A stretch of DNA of 18,212 nucleotides from an uncultured beta proteobacterium. Its GTDB lineage: Bacteria > Pseudomonadota > Gammaproteobacteria > Burkholderiales > Burkholderiaceae_B. This document shows positions 7,846 to 15,682 of this stretch, one piece after another. A program made the translations under genes and the position numbers. The notes below the pieces were generated by a model. It ran no database searches. It was not told the origin of the DNA and saw only the letters and a program-made list of their open reading frames with translations. The first letter of the stretch is position 1, and every line of letters begins with the position of its first letter. The stretch lies in the NCBI GenBank assembly GCA_903929925.1, contig CAIYWO010000027.1, positions 1 to 18,212 of the forward strand, given 5' to 3'.

Positions 7846-9714
7846 TCAGTCCTTTGGTTTCCAGACTGTTCCAATCGAAATCGATTGGAGCTTCTTTTTG
7901 TGGCCGTACCAGAGGTTGGCCAACGCGCGCACGCCGACAACCGCTGAGAACATCGAGGTCAAAATACCCAGGCAGTGCACAACCGCAAAGCCTCGCACGG
8001 GACCTGTACCAAAGACCAAGAGTGCAACGCCAACGATCAGCGTGGTGAGGTTCGAGTCCAGAATCGTGCCCCAGGCGCGCTCAAATCCTAAATGAATGGC
8101 GTTTTGTGGTGACTCGCCGTTACGCAACTCTTCACGGATCCGTTCATTAATCAGCACGTTTGCGTCAATCGCCATACCTAAGGTCAGCGCGATCGCCGCG
8201 ATGCCTGGCAAGGTAAGCGTTGCTTGCAGCATCGATAGGATAGCCAGCAAGAGCAGAATATTAAGAGCCAAGCCGGCAGTCGAGAACGCACCAAACAGGT
8301 GGTAGTAAATCAGCATGAAGATTGCAATGCCGATAAAACCGTAGAGTGTTGAGTTAAAGCCCTTGGCGATGTTGTCTGCGCCCAGGCTCGGTCCGATTGT
8401 GCGTTCTTCGATGATCTCCATGGGTGCAGCCAGTGAGCCAGCGCGCAGCAGCAGCGCCGTATCTGCGGCTTCTTCTGCGCTCATGCTGCCGGAGATTTGT
8501 ACCTGCCCACCTGGGATTTCACCGCGAATAACAGGTGCAGTGACGACTTCACCGCGACCCTTTTCAAACAGCAAAATCGCCATGCGTTTGCCAACGTTGT
8601 CACGTGTCACATCGCGAAAGATGCGCGCACCCTTTTGGTCGAGCGTGAGATGCACGGCGGCCTGTTGTGATTGACTGTCGCGACCTGCTTGCGCATCTTG
8701 CAGGTTTTCACCGGTCAGAACAACTTGGCGTCGAACGAGAATGGGACGACCGTCGCGGTCTTGATAGCGCTCAAGCCCGAAAGGTACCGTTCCAGCTGCC
8801 AGCGCACTTGCTGCGGCAGGTGTGTCATCGACCATACGAATTTCAAGTGTTGCAGTACGGCCCAGGATGTCCTTGGCTTTCGCCACATCTTGAACACCCG
8901 GCAACTGAACAACGATACGATCTGATCCTTGCTGTTGAATCACAGGTTCAGCTACGCCGAGTTCGTTAATGCGGTTGTGTAAGGTTGTGATGTTTTGCGT
9001 AAGCGCTTTGGCTTGGACCGTGGTGATTGCTGCTTGACTCAACACGCCAACAACTTGCAGGCGCGCGCCATCAGTGCGTTCAGTCATCTGCAGGTCGGGG
9101 TGCCGAGTTCGCAGGGCAGACACGGCACGGTCGCGTGCTGCGGTACTGTTAAATGATAGAACGACCGACATACCGCTGCGTTCGATGCCGCCGCTTTCAA
9201 TCTTTTGTTCACGCAGGATGGCGCGTAAGTCTGTCACAAGCGAATCGTAGCGGGCAGTGAGTGCGCCCTGCATGTCGACTTGCAGCAAAAAGTGAACACC
9301 GCCGCGCAGATCAAGTCCCAAGTACATGGGGTTGGCGCCAATTGCGCTTAACCAGCTAGGCGAGGCGGGTAATAAGTTCAACGCAACCGTGTAACTCGGA
9401 TCTGCAGGGTTCGGGTTGAGTGCTTTCTCAATTAGGTCACGGGCCTGAATCTGGGTATCCGTGCTGGTGAAGCGGACTCGAACGGTTCCGACAGGGCCAT
9501 TTTGATCAAAGGAGGAACCCGCGCTAGCGATCTTTGCTTGTTGCAGAATATTCTGCACCCGGTCGAGCATGCCTGCATCGATCTTGAGTGTGGCCTTGGC
9601 GCTCGATATTTGCACCGCTGGCGACTCGCCATAGAGGTTAGGCAAGGTGTAGAGCAGGCCGATCACAACCGCGATCAGCACCGTCAGGTATTTCCAAAGG
9701 GGATAGCGGTTCAT
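7846..9714 (-). CDS. secD: Protein translocase subunit SecD
   Basis: SecD is the large partner of SecF in Sec-dependent export. The 622-aa protein (E. coli: 615) has an N-terminal helix (about 8-26), then a periplasmic P1 domain containing GLDLRGGVHFLLQVD (133-147). The C-terminal membrane region with five more helices covers about 455-605. GMAIDANVLINERIREE carries D517, equivalent to the proton-pathway Asp519 of E. coli SecD. The start is secure: an in-frame stop lies only five codons upstream of this ATG. No Shine-Dalgarno is visible; the 65-bp gap from yajC instead holds alternative hairpins and a 14-codon ORF overlapping this start. secF begins 4 bp after the stop. Confidence 0.97.
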   Translation of the reverse strand: MNRYPLWKYLTVLIAVVIGLLYTLPNLYGESPAVQISSAKATLKIDAGMLDRVQNILQQAKIASAGSSFDQNGPVGTVRVRFTSTDTQIQARDLIEKALNPNPADPSYTVALNLLPASPSWLSAIGANPMYLGLDLRGGVHFLLQVDMQGALTARYDSLVTDLRAILREQKIESGGIERSGMSVVLSFNSTAARDRAVSALRTRHPDLQMTERTDGARLQVVGVLSQAAITTVQAKALTQNITTLHNRINELGVAEPVIQQQGSDRIVVQLPGVQDVAKAKDILGRTATLEIRMVDDTPAAASALAAGTVPFGLERYQDRDGRPILVRRQVVLTGENLQDAQAGRDSQSQQAAVHLTLDQKGARIFRDVTRDNVGKRMAILLFEKGRGEVVTAPVIRGEIPGGQVQISGSMSAEEAADTALLLRAGSLAAPMEIIEERTIGPSLGADNIAKGFNSTLYGFIGIAIFMLIYYHLFGAFSTAGLALNILLLLAILSMLQATLTLPGIAAIALTLGMAIDANVLINERIREELRNGESPQNAIHLGFERAWGTILDSNLTTLIVGVALLVFGTGPVRGFAVVHCLGILTSMFSAVVGVRALANLWYGHKKKLQSISIGTVWKPKD

Positions 9715-9755
9715 TGCCGACGGGGATTAAGAAGGATTGCACCCCGTCGCAACAT
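9711..9755 (-). CDS. Possible 14-codon leader ORF ahead of secD (speculative)
   Basis: This short ORF starts at ATG 9755, within the loop of a hairpin, and would encode MLRRGAILLNPRRQ. It ends in TGA, which overlaps the secD ATG as ATGA. Such an arrangement would allow termination-reinitiation onto secD, which has no Shine-Dalgarno of its own. The short ORF also lacks an obvious ribosome-binding site. It does not resemble the SecM or VemP arrest motifs. An ORF of this size can occur by chance, so I list it only because of the exact overlap and the surrounding secondary structure. Confidence 0.22.
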   Translation of the reverse strand: MLRRGAILLNPRRQ

Positions 9756-9764
9756 GCGTCGGGG
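9718..9764 (-). promoter_or_regulatory. Mutually exclusive hairpins upstream of secD
   Basis: Three arms lie in the yajC-secD gap. In mRNA order they are CCCCGACGC (9764-9756), GCGACGGGG (9750-9742) and CCCCGTCG (9725-9718). Arms 1 and 2 form an 8-pair stem with one A-A mismatch and a 5-nt loop. Arm 2 can instead form a perfect 8-bp stem with arm 3 across a 16-nt loop. Arm 3 ends three bases before the secD ATG, so the second fold would bury the start and the first would free it. This resembles a translational switch, but no trigger is known. Neither hairpin is followed by a U-tract, so a terminator is unlikely. Confidence 0.4.
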
Positions 9765-9779
9765 CGTTAGGACAAAAAA

Positions 9780-10121
9780 TTACAGTGCCTTAATCGTGCC
9801 TTTTGGCAGTACGGCGGACACTGAAGCCTTTTGCATCACGACTTCGACAGCTTTCTCGCCGTGCTCTGCGATTTGAATGGTCACATAGCTGTCACTGACT
9901 TTCGTCACTGTGCCGAGCAAGCCACCAGCGCTGATGACTTCGTCACCTTTGGCTAAGGCAGCCAGCAATGCTTTGTGTTCTTTCTGACGTTTCATTTGTG
10001 GACGAATCATCAAAAAGTACAAAACGATGAACATCAGAACGATAGGGGCCATCCCCATCAGTGAACCGGCCGTGTCGCCGGCTTGACCCAGCACGAGGCT
10101 GGAAACTGTTTGAGCAGACAT
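9780..10121 (-). CDS. yajC: Sec translocon accessory subunit YajC
   Basis: YajC is a small inner-membrane protein that associates with SecD-SecF. The 113-aa product has a single hydrophobic segment (about 22-40) ending in the family hallmark YFLMIRPQMKRQKEHK, then a cytoplasmic domain with GDEVISAGGLLGTVTKV. The ATG has a strong Shine-Dalgarno, AAAGGAGA, ending about 7 nt upstream. It sits in a 33-bp gap after tgt, making this the best ribosome-binding site in the run. The order tgt-yajC-secD-secF is conserved in most proteobacteria. Confidence 0.97.
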   Translation of the reverse strand: MSAQTVSSLVLGQAGDTAGSLMGMAPIVLMFIVLYFLMIRPQMKRQKEHKALLAALAKGDEVISAGGLLGTVTKVSDSYVTIQIAEHGEKAVEVVMQKASVSAVLPKGTIKAL

Positions 10122-10154
10122 TAAGGTCTCCTTTAGATATATGCGAAACGCTGG

Positions 10155-11342
10155 CTATTGTAACGACTTGGTGGCCCGATCTCGCGCAAATTGCGTTCTC
10201 CAGGCTTGAAACCTTCCCTCGGAGATGGCTTCTCGCATTTCTTGCATGATTGTGAGGTAGAAGTGGAGGTTATGCAGGGTGTTGAGACGGGATCCAGTAA
10301 TTTCGTTTGAACGCTGCAAGTGATGCAAATAGGAAAGTGAGAAATTTGCACAGGTATGGCAGCGACAACTGGGGTCGAGTGGGCGGGTGTCATCCCGATA
10401 TTGCGCGTTTCGGATTTTGACGTCGCCAAAGCGGGTGAACAGCCATCCGTTGCGGGCATTGCGCGTTGGCATGACGCAGTCGAACATATCGATCCCTTGC
10501 GCGACACCGTCGACCAGATCTTCTGGCGTGCCGACTCCCATGAGGTAGCGGGGGGCATTTGCCGGCAATTTGGGGGCAACATGCTTCAAAATGCGCAACA
10601 TGTCTTCTTTCGGTTCGCCGACCGAAAGCCCGCCGATGGCATAGCCCTGGAAACCGATGTCTTCCAGGCCCGCTAAGGACTCATCGCGCAAGGTCTCAAA
10701 CATCCCGCCTTGGACAATCCCAAAGAGTGCGTTCGGGTTTTCTAGCGCATCAAAAGATTCCCGCGAGCGACGCGCCCAGCGCAAGGACATGCGCATTGAG
10801 CGTGCCGCCTCTTCGGTGGTCGCCGGTTTGTCTTTGATCATGTAAGGCGTGCATTCGTCGAAAACCATCGCAATATCGGAATTCAGCGCAGTTTGAATGC
10901 GCATGGACTCCTCCGGAGTCAGGAATAGTCTGGCCCCGTCAATTGGCGAGGCGAATTTCACGCCTTCTTCAGAAATTTTGCGCATCCCCTGCAGGCTAAA
11001 TACTTGAAAGCCGCCTGAATCTGTCAGTAGGGGGGCGAACCACTGCATGAAGCCGTGCAGCCCACCGTGCTTGGCGATTACCTCTGTGCCTGGACGCAGC
11101 CACAGATGAAACGTGTTTCCCAACACAATTTGGGCGCCAACTTCAGTGAGTTCATGCGGCATCATGGCTTTAACGCTGCCATAGGTGCCCACAGGCATGA
11201 AGATCGGCGTCTCGACCACGCCATGGTTCAGTGTCATACGCCCGCGCCGCGCCAGACCGTCAGTGGCCTGAAGCTCAAATGACAAGCCGTTCGCGGGTCT
11301 CGACGTAGCCGGCGTGGCCGTGTTGTCTGCGATGTCGTTCAT
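10155..11342 (-). CDS. tgt: tRNA-guanine transglycosylase
   Basis: Tgt swaps the wobble guanine of GUN-anticodon tRNAs (Asp, Asn, His, Tyr) for preQ1 during queuosine synthesis. The product is 395 aa. DSGGFQVFSL contains the active-site D108. GIDMFDCVMPTRNARNGW (about 283-300) contains the nucleophilic Asp, probably D285. The zinc site is CRCHTC (C326, C328, C331) with a histidine near 357. The start is ATG at 11342, which shares one base with the queA stop (TGATG). A TTG one codon upstream is possible but less likely. The roughly 20-residue N-terminal extension before GLSFEL is a little longer than in E. coli Tgt. Confidence 0.97.
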   Translation of the reverse strand: MNDIADNTATPATSRPANGLSFELQATDGLARRGRMTLNHGVVETPIFMPVGTYGSVKAMMPHELTEVGAQIVLGNTFHLWLRPGTEVIAKHGGLHGFMQWFAPLLTDSGGFQVFSLQGMRKISEEGVKFASPIDGARLFLTPEESMRIQTALNSDIAMVFDECTPYMIKDKPATTEEAARSMRMSLRWARRSRESFDALENPNALFGIVQGGMFETLRDESLAGLEDIGFQGYAIGGLSVGEPKEDMLRILKHVAPKLPANAPRYLMGVGTPEDLVDGVAQGIDMFDCVMPTRNARNGWLFTRFGDVKIRNAQYRDDTRPLDPSCRCHTCANFSLSYLHHLQRSNEITGSRLNTLHNLHFYLTIMQEMREAISEGRFQAWRTQFARDRATKSLQ

Positions 11343-12415
11343 CAAGTTGTTTTCCGTTCGAGAAACATGGCGTCGCCATAACTAAAAAAGCGGTAGCGCT
11401 GCGCGATGGCATGTTGATATGCCGCTTTCATTTCAGTGAGTCCGACAAAGGCCGCAACGAGCATCAGAAGCGTCGATTGGGGCAGGTGAAAGTTCGTCAC
11501 CATCGCATCGACGACCTGATAGCGAAACCCTGGGGTAATAAATAGCCTAGTGTCACCCGATTGTGCAGTGGTCAACGCAGGTTGCAACTGCGCTGCGGAT
11601 TCGAGTGCTCTGACGCTGGTTGTCCCTACTGCAATGACGCGACCGCCCCGCGCGCGTGTCTCGGCAATTGCATCGATCGTCGTTTGCGGAACCGTATAGC
11701 GCTCGGCATGCATGATGTGTGTAGCGAGATTATTGTCTCGGACGGGCTGAAAGGTTCCTGCGCCGACGTGCAGGGTGACGAAGGCTCTTTTTACGCCGAG
11801 CACATCCAGCTGATCAAACATCTCTTGATCAAAATGTAGGCCCGCAGTCGGCGCAGCGACTGCGCCGGGCTCGCGTGCATAGACGGTCTGGTAGCGTTCA
11901 ATATCACGTGCATCGGGTTGATGCGTGATGTAGGGAGGTAGAGGCACGGCGCCATATTCGGCGAGCGCTTCCAACACGGCACGATCAAACTTCAAGATAA
12001 ATAAATCGTCGCTTCTACCTAAAACTTCGGCGCAGACCTCCTCCGCGAGAACCAGTGAGGTTCCAGCACCGGGTGATTTACTTGCGCGGACATGGGCGAG
12101 CGCCAGATTTTCTTCTGTGATCCGTTCTACCAAGACTTCGACTTTGCCACCACTGTCTTTTTTGCCGAGCAATCGCGCTTGAATGACCTGAGTGTCGTTT
12201 AGAACGAGCAAGTCGTTTGGGCGGAGTAAGGCGATCAGATCACTAAAGCGCAGGTCGTCTATACGACCATGACTATCCGCATGCAGTAAACGACTCGTTG
12301 AGCGCACCGCCGCAGGCGCCTGGGCAATTAGCTCGGCGGGAAGGTGGTAGTCAAAATCAGAAAGGGACAGAGAGACGGGCACGTGTAATGTTGGCTTTTC
12401 TATAAGAGGGCGCAT
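11342..12415 (-). CDS. queA: S-adenosylmethionine:tRNA ribosyltransferase-isomerase
   Basis: QueA transfers and isomerises the ribosyl group of SAM onto preQ1-tRNA to make epoxyqueuosine, the step after Tgt. The product is 357 aa from ATG 12415. Family segments are FDYHLPAELIAQAP, LLVLNDTQVIQARLLGKK, AAPTAGLHFD, LHVGAGTFQPVR and the C-terminal YRFFSYGDAMFLE. The frame stays open upstream to 12643, but that part overlaps dacB and is not QueA-like. The 20 residues before FDYHLP are longer than usual, so the start is slightly uncertain; no Shine-Dalgarno is seen. It is the first gene of the long minus-strand run. Confidence 0.96.
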   Translation of the reverse strand: MRPLIEKPTLHVPVSLSLSDFDYHLPAELIAQAPAAVRSTSRLLHADSHGRIDDLRFSDLIALLRPNDLLVLNDTQVIQARLLGKKDSGGKVEVLVERITEENLALAHVRASKSPGAGTSLVLAEEVCAEVLGRSDDLFILKFDRAVLEALAEYGAVPLPPYITHQPDARDIERYQTVYAREPGAVAAPTAGLHFDQEMFDQLDVLGVKRAFVTLHVGAGTFQPVRDNNLATHIMHAERYTVPQTTIDAIAETRARGGRVIAVGTTSVRALESAAQLQPALTTAQSGDTRLFITPGFRYQVVDAMVTNFHLPQSTLLMLVAAFVGLTEMKAAYQHAIAQRYRFFSYGDAMFLERKTT

Positions 12416-12462
12416 TTTAAGCCGGGCAGAGACTTTTTTTGTATGCTGTCGGTTCAACTCGC

Positions 12463-12491
12463 TAAATAGGTGACGTAATGATCGTAGGCAA
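12463..12491 (-). promoter_or_regulatory. Candidate promoter for the queA-to-acyltransferase run
   Basis: On the minus strand TTGCCT (12486-12491) and TATTTA (12463-12468) are separated by exactly 17 bp. Transcription would start near 12456, leaving a leader of about 40 nt to the queA ATG. The -35 element lies inside the first codons of the divergent dacB. The hexamers are moderate matches, and this is the best candidate I saw in the divergent region. Confidence 0.35.
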
Positions 12492-13929
12492 GGCGAAAGC
12501 CAGCAGGTGGCTAGGCAAGTGTGCAGTGTTTGCAGCATTACTCGTTTCGGGAGTGGGGCTACAGGTGCAGGCGCAAGGAGCACTGCCTCCAGAGCTTGCT
12601 CAAGCCTGGGCCAAGACCAAGTTGCCCGAGTCCTCGCTGTCAATGCTAGTACAGGAGGTCGGTGGGCCGCGCTTGTTCGCGATTTCTCCTGATACCCCGC
12701 GTAACCCAGCCTCGGTCATGAAATTAGTGACGACCTACGCCGCGATCTCTCGCTTAGGGCCAAATTACGTTTGGAACACCAGTTTTTTGTTAAGTCCAGA
12801 ATCGCAGATCAGTGAGCAAGGCGTCCTGAAAGGGCCTTTGTATTTGCGCGCAGGCGGTGACCCTGTCCTCATGCTGCAAGATGTATGGCGCCTTTTACGG
12901 GATCTGCGTTTGCGAGGCATCCGGGAGATCTCCGATATTGTTGTGGATCGCTCCATTTTTGGTGAGGTCACGATTGATCCGGGTGCGTTCGATGGCGCTT
13001 CGGACCGTCCTTACAACGCGAGTCCTGATGCTTTCATGGTTGGTTTTGGAGCCGTTCGGTTAGTGTTTTCTCCGGATCCTGCGAGCAAAACCTGGAAATC
13101 GTTTATCGACCCTCCGATTCCTGGCGTCGTGGTCGAGGGAAATGTGCAGTGGGCTGATGGACAATGTCCCGGCTCGCCAGCGGTGGCAACCGACACAACA
13201 TCGGACGGCTCGACTGTTCGTATCCGTGTAAGCGGAAGAGGTGCGGGCTCCTGTGGTGAGTTTGACGTGTTTCGTTTGGCCTTCTCTCAGCAAGAGTTTG
13301 GCGCCAAAGTGTTGCAAACTCTTTGGAAGGAGCTTGGTGGGACCATGACAGGGCAGGTTCGGACCGGCACGATTCCATCAAATGCCACGGCGGTTGCCTC
13401 GCATCAGTCTCCTCCCTTGTCCGAGGTCATTCGCCTGATCAATAAGCGCAGCAATAATGTCATGACGCGCGTACTGCTGCTGACGCTCGGCGCCGAGGCA
13501 GGCAGACGTCCGGCAAATGTCTCTGGTAGTGTTCAAATTGCTCAAGACGTGTTGGCCAAACAAGGGCTGCCCATGAAAGGCCTCGTGCTGGACAATGGTT
13601 CGGGTCTTTCACGGAACGGCGTTGTCTCGGCCGATAGCCTGGCACAAATGCTTCAAAAGGCATGGATGTCGCCAGTGATGCCAGAGTATGTATCGTCGTT
13701 GGCGATTCTAGGTACTGACGGTACAACACGTAACCGACTGCGTGACCCCACTACAAAATCCATGGCGCATCTCAAAACGGGTGCCTTGCGCGACGTGCGT
13801 TCTGTTGCGGGGTATGTGTGGTCGAGCAGCGGTAAACGCTATATAGTTGTCAGCATGGTCAATCACGAACGTGCACACGATGCGCGGTCGTTTGAAAATG
13901 CGTTAATCGCCTGGCTCACTGCAAAATAA
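12478..13929 (+). CDS. dacB: D-alanyl-D-alanine carboxypeptidase/endopeptidase (PBP4, peptidase S13)
   Basis: This is a low-molecular-mass penicillin-binding protein that acts in the periplasm on peptidoglycan, removing terminal D-Ala or cutting cross-links. The 483-aa precursor has a signal peptide with likely cleavage after VQA (residue 32). The three active-site motifs are SVMK (79-82, nucleophile S79), SNN (325-327) and KTG (433-435). The long insert between the first two motifs is typical of family S13. NPASVMKLVTTYAA and LDNGSGLSRNGVVS are family-typical. The start is supported by AGGTGA, 4 nt before the ATG. It is transcribed divergently from queA and is probably first in a three-gene plus-strand unit. 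Confidence 0.96.
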   Translation: MIVGKAKASRWLGKCAVFAALLVSGVGLQVQAQGALPPELAQAWAKTKLPESSLSMLVQEVGGPRLFAISPDTPRNPASVMKLVTTYAAISRLGPNYVWNTSFLLSPESQISEQGVLKGPLYLRAGGDPVLMLQDVWRLLRDLRLRGIREISDIVVDRSIFGEVTIDPGAFDGASDRPYNASPDAFMVGFGAVRLVFSPDPASKTWKSFIDPPIPGVVVEGNVQWADGQCPGSPAVATDTTSDGSTVRIRVSGRGAGSCGEFDVFRLAFSQQEFGAKVLQTLWKELGGTMTGQVRTGTIPSNATAVASHQSPPLSEVIRLINKRSNNVMTRVLLLTLGAEAGRRPANVSGSVQIAQDVLAKQGLPMKGLVLDNGSGLSRNGVVSADSLAQMLQKAWMSPVMPEYVSSLAILGTDGTTRNRLRDPTTKSMAHLKTGALRDVRSVAGYVWSSSGKRYIVVSMVNHERAHDARSFENALIAWLTAK

Positions 13930-13958
13930 ATTTAATCGAACCAACCAGGTAAGCACCC

Positions 13959-14672
13959 ATGAATGTTCGTCATGCCCTGCTGGGTGTATTGGTTTTAATG
14001 CTCTGCGCCACCGCACAGGCTGGTATTTGTGACGCTAAATTTTTTCATAATGGCGGACTGATTGAAATCACTGGCAAGGGCATTGTTCAGGTCAGCGCTC
14101 GTATGACCTTTAGTCAGGTCAAGAAGACAGGCAAGCAAAGCTGTCAGGCGCAAGTCAAAGGAAACGCTAGCTACGCTCTGTTTGGTATGTTGACAGGTGC
14201 AGCGGATCTGGATCACGTACTGACGGCAAATGATTTGCAGGCAAAACTGATTAAAAGCGGACCTGGTCAAACTCCGGAGTCCGAGGCCTTCGACCTGCAG
14301 ATGGTGAGTATTTTTGGTTACGGAGCAGCGATCAAAGCGCCGGGCCAACGGTTGCCACCGCAAAACTTTCGGCTTGCAATTGGGGATCCGCGCAAAGGGC
14401 CAACCACAGCTTTAACTGTTCGCGTGGGTGAGAAAATTGTCGGGACACGGCAGTCGATGGATACGGCGCTCGGGCCACAGCTCTGCTGGCCAGTGCGCTA
14501 CCCGCGTGGTACGGAGCAAACCATGGCCAATGTACGTGGTGTGATGATTGCGATTCCTGCGGTGCAATCTTATGTGACGGACTGGTACTGCCCTGCCGTG
14601 AGTCTTGTGATGAAACAGGAAATCGAGCAGGCAGGTCAGCGCGCGGTGATTGAAGTCAAGACGGTTCGCTGA
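13959..14672 (+). CDS. Exported protein of unknown function, four cysteines
   Basis: I do not recognise this 237-aa protein. It begins with a clear signal peptide (MNVRH, a hydrophobic core, then ATAQA), with probable cleavage after residue 21. There is no lipobox, so it is likely periplasmic or secreted. The mature part has four cysteines (C24, C62, C176, C211), enough for two disulfides. The C-terminal stretch DWYCPAVSLVMKQEIEQAG recalls the 'WY-P-V-LV-E' pattern at the end of some DUF3108/TapB-like periplasmic proteins, but this is only a weak resemblance. A Shine-Dalgarno AGGTAA lies 7 nt before the ATG, 29 bp after dacB. Its TGA shares one base with the ATG of the following permease, which suggests coupled expression and perhaps a shared process. 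Confidence 0.85.
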   Translation: MNVRHALLGVLVLMLCATAQAGICDAKFFHNGGLIEITGKGIVQVSARMTFSQVKKTGKQSCQAQVKGNASYALFGMLTGAADLDHVLTANDLQAKLIKSGPGQTPESEAFDLQMVSIFGYGAAIKAPGQRLPPQNFRLAIGDPRKGPTTALTVRVGEKIVGTRQSMDTALGPQLCWPVRYPRGTEQTMANVRGVMIAIPAVQSYVTDWYCPAVSLVMKQEIEQAGQRAVIEVKTVR

Positions 14673-15682
14673 TGCCCACGTCCTCTGTGCCCAGCTCCCG
14701 TCGGCTCTTGCTTTGGATTGGGGCGCCGCTCGGGTTGCTCTTGATCATGCTTCTCGCTCTGAAGTCCGGTGCGGTGCCGATGCGCTGGTCTGAGCTTTTT
14801 GCAGCGTTGGGATTGGGTTCAGACCTAGATTCCTTTAAACGTTCCGTATTTCTGGAGCTCAGGCTGCCCCGCGTATTGTTTGCGGCGGTTGCAGGGGGCG
14901 CTCTCGCTCTAAGTGGCGCGGTCATGCAGGCGCTCTTTCGTAACCCGCTTGCAGAGCCTGGCTTGGTCGGAATTTCTGCTGGTGCGTCCTTCGGTGTCGT
15001 GCTGAGTTTATTGTTGGGCTTTAGTAGTGCGTGGTTTACGGGCATGGCAGGCTTTGTGGGAGCACTGCTTGCTACCCTGGCTGCCTATGGTTTGGGTCGA
15101 CGTTACCCTGGTGTGGCCGGGCTACTTTTGGCGGGTATTGCGATTAATGCAACCATGATGAGTTTGGTGAGCCTGGCCACCACCTTTATTTCCGAATCCC
15201 AGTTTCGTAGTTTTGGTTTTTGGTCCCTGGGTAGTTTGGCTCGAGCGTCGTGGGGGTATGTGGGTTGGCTCATGCCCTGGGCGCTTTTTTGTTCACTTCT
15301 GTTGTGCAAGCAGTGGCGGGTTCTAAATGCCTTGCTCTTGGGTGAGCGTGAGGCGCATCATCTTGGCTTTGATATCGCGCGTGCACGTCGCACCTTAATT
15401 TTATTGATCGCACTGCTAGTGGGGCCGCTTGTCGCTGCGACGGGAGGGATTGCCTTTATCGGTTTGGTCATCCCGCACATTTTGCGGCGCTGGATCGGAG
15501 CAGACCATCGCACGCTGCTGCCACTGTCGTGGTTCGCAGGCGCCATTGCCCTCGTGTTGGCTGACTGGATTGCACGCGCTGTAGTGATGCCAGCAGAACT
15601 GCCGGTGGGCGTCATCACTAGTTTGGTGGGCGGACCATTTTTTATTGCCCTCTTGCTGCGTAATGCGAAGCCCGCAGCTTAA
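14672..15682 (+). CDS. FecCD/BtuC/HmuU-family ABC transporter permease, no partner genes nearby
   Basis: This 336-aa polytopic inner-membrane protein belongs to the family that imports iron-siderophores, heme or cobalamin. Diagnostic segments are LRLPRVLFAAVAGGALALSGAVMQ, FRNPLAEPGLVGISAGA, GFWSLGSLARASW, GGIAFIGLVIPHILRRWIGADHR and ELPVGVITSLVGGPFF; length and helix content are normal. A functional importer needs an ATPase and a periplasmic binding protein. Neither is present here: the unknown exported gene lies upstream and ubiD converges 15 bp downstream. Partner subunits may be encoded elsewhere, or the permease may be a remnant, though it looks intact. The substrate cannot be fixed from sequence; the FWSLGSL segment is compatible with HmuU-like heme permeases. 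Confidence 0.92.
   Translation: MPTSSVPSSRRLLLWIGAPLGLLLIMLLALKSGAVPMRWSELFAALGLGSDLDSFKRSVFLELRLPRVLFAAVAGGALALSGAVMQALFRNPLAEPGLVGISAGASFGVVLSLLLGFSSAWFTGMAGFVGALLATLAAYGLGRRYPGVAGLLLAGIAINATMMSLVSLATTFISESQFRSFGFWSLGSLARASWGYVGWLMPWALFCSLLLCKQWRVLNALLLGEREAHHLGFDIARARRTLILLIALLVGPLVAATGGIAFIGLVIPHILRRWIGADHRTLLPLSWFAGAIALVLADWIARAVVMPAELPVGVITSLVGGPFFIALLLRNAKPAA

Noticed and set aside
7842..7940. N-terminal extension of SecF by 33 residues
   Set aside because: It overlaps the secD 3' end in another frame, is not SecF-like, and the ATG at 7841 has a good AAAGGA site.
8671..8969. Overlapping plus-strand ORFs within secD
   Set aside because: They are antisense shadows of a clearly coding SecD region and have no recognisable features.
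9742..9764. The yajC-secD hairpin as an intrinsic terminator
   Set aside because: No U-tract follows the stem in the transcript direction, and termination here would cut off secD-secF.
12391..12419. TTGGCT with a weak AT-rich -10 as a dacB promoter
   Set aside because: At the best spacings only about three of six bases match the -10 consensus; TATAAG at 12401-12406 has no acceptable -35 at the right distance.
12439..12468. TTGTAT-18 bp-TAAATA as a plus-strand promoter for dacB
   Set aside because: Transcription would start near 12475, after the AGGTGA ribosome-binding site, giving an almost leaderless message that makes the good Shine-Dalgarno useless.
12416..12643. N-terminal extension of QueA by 76 residues
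   Set aside because: It is antisense to the dacB start, and QueA proteins begin close to the FDYHLP motif.
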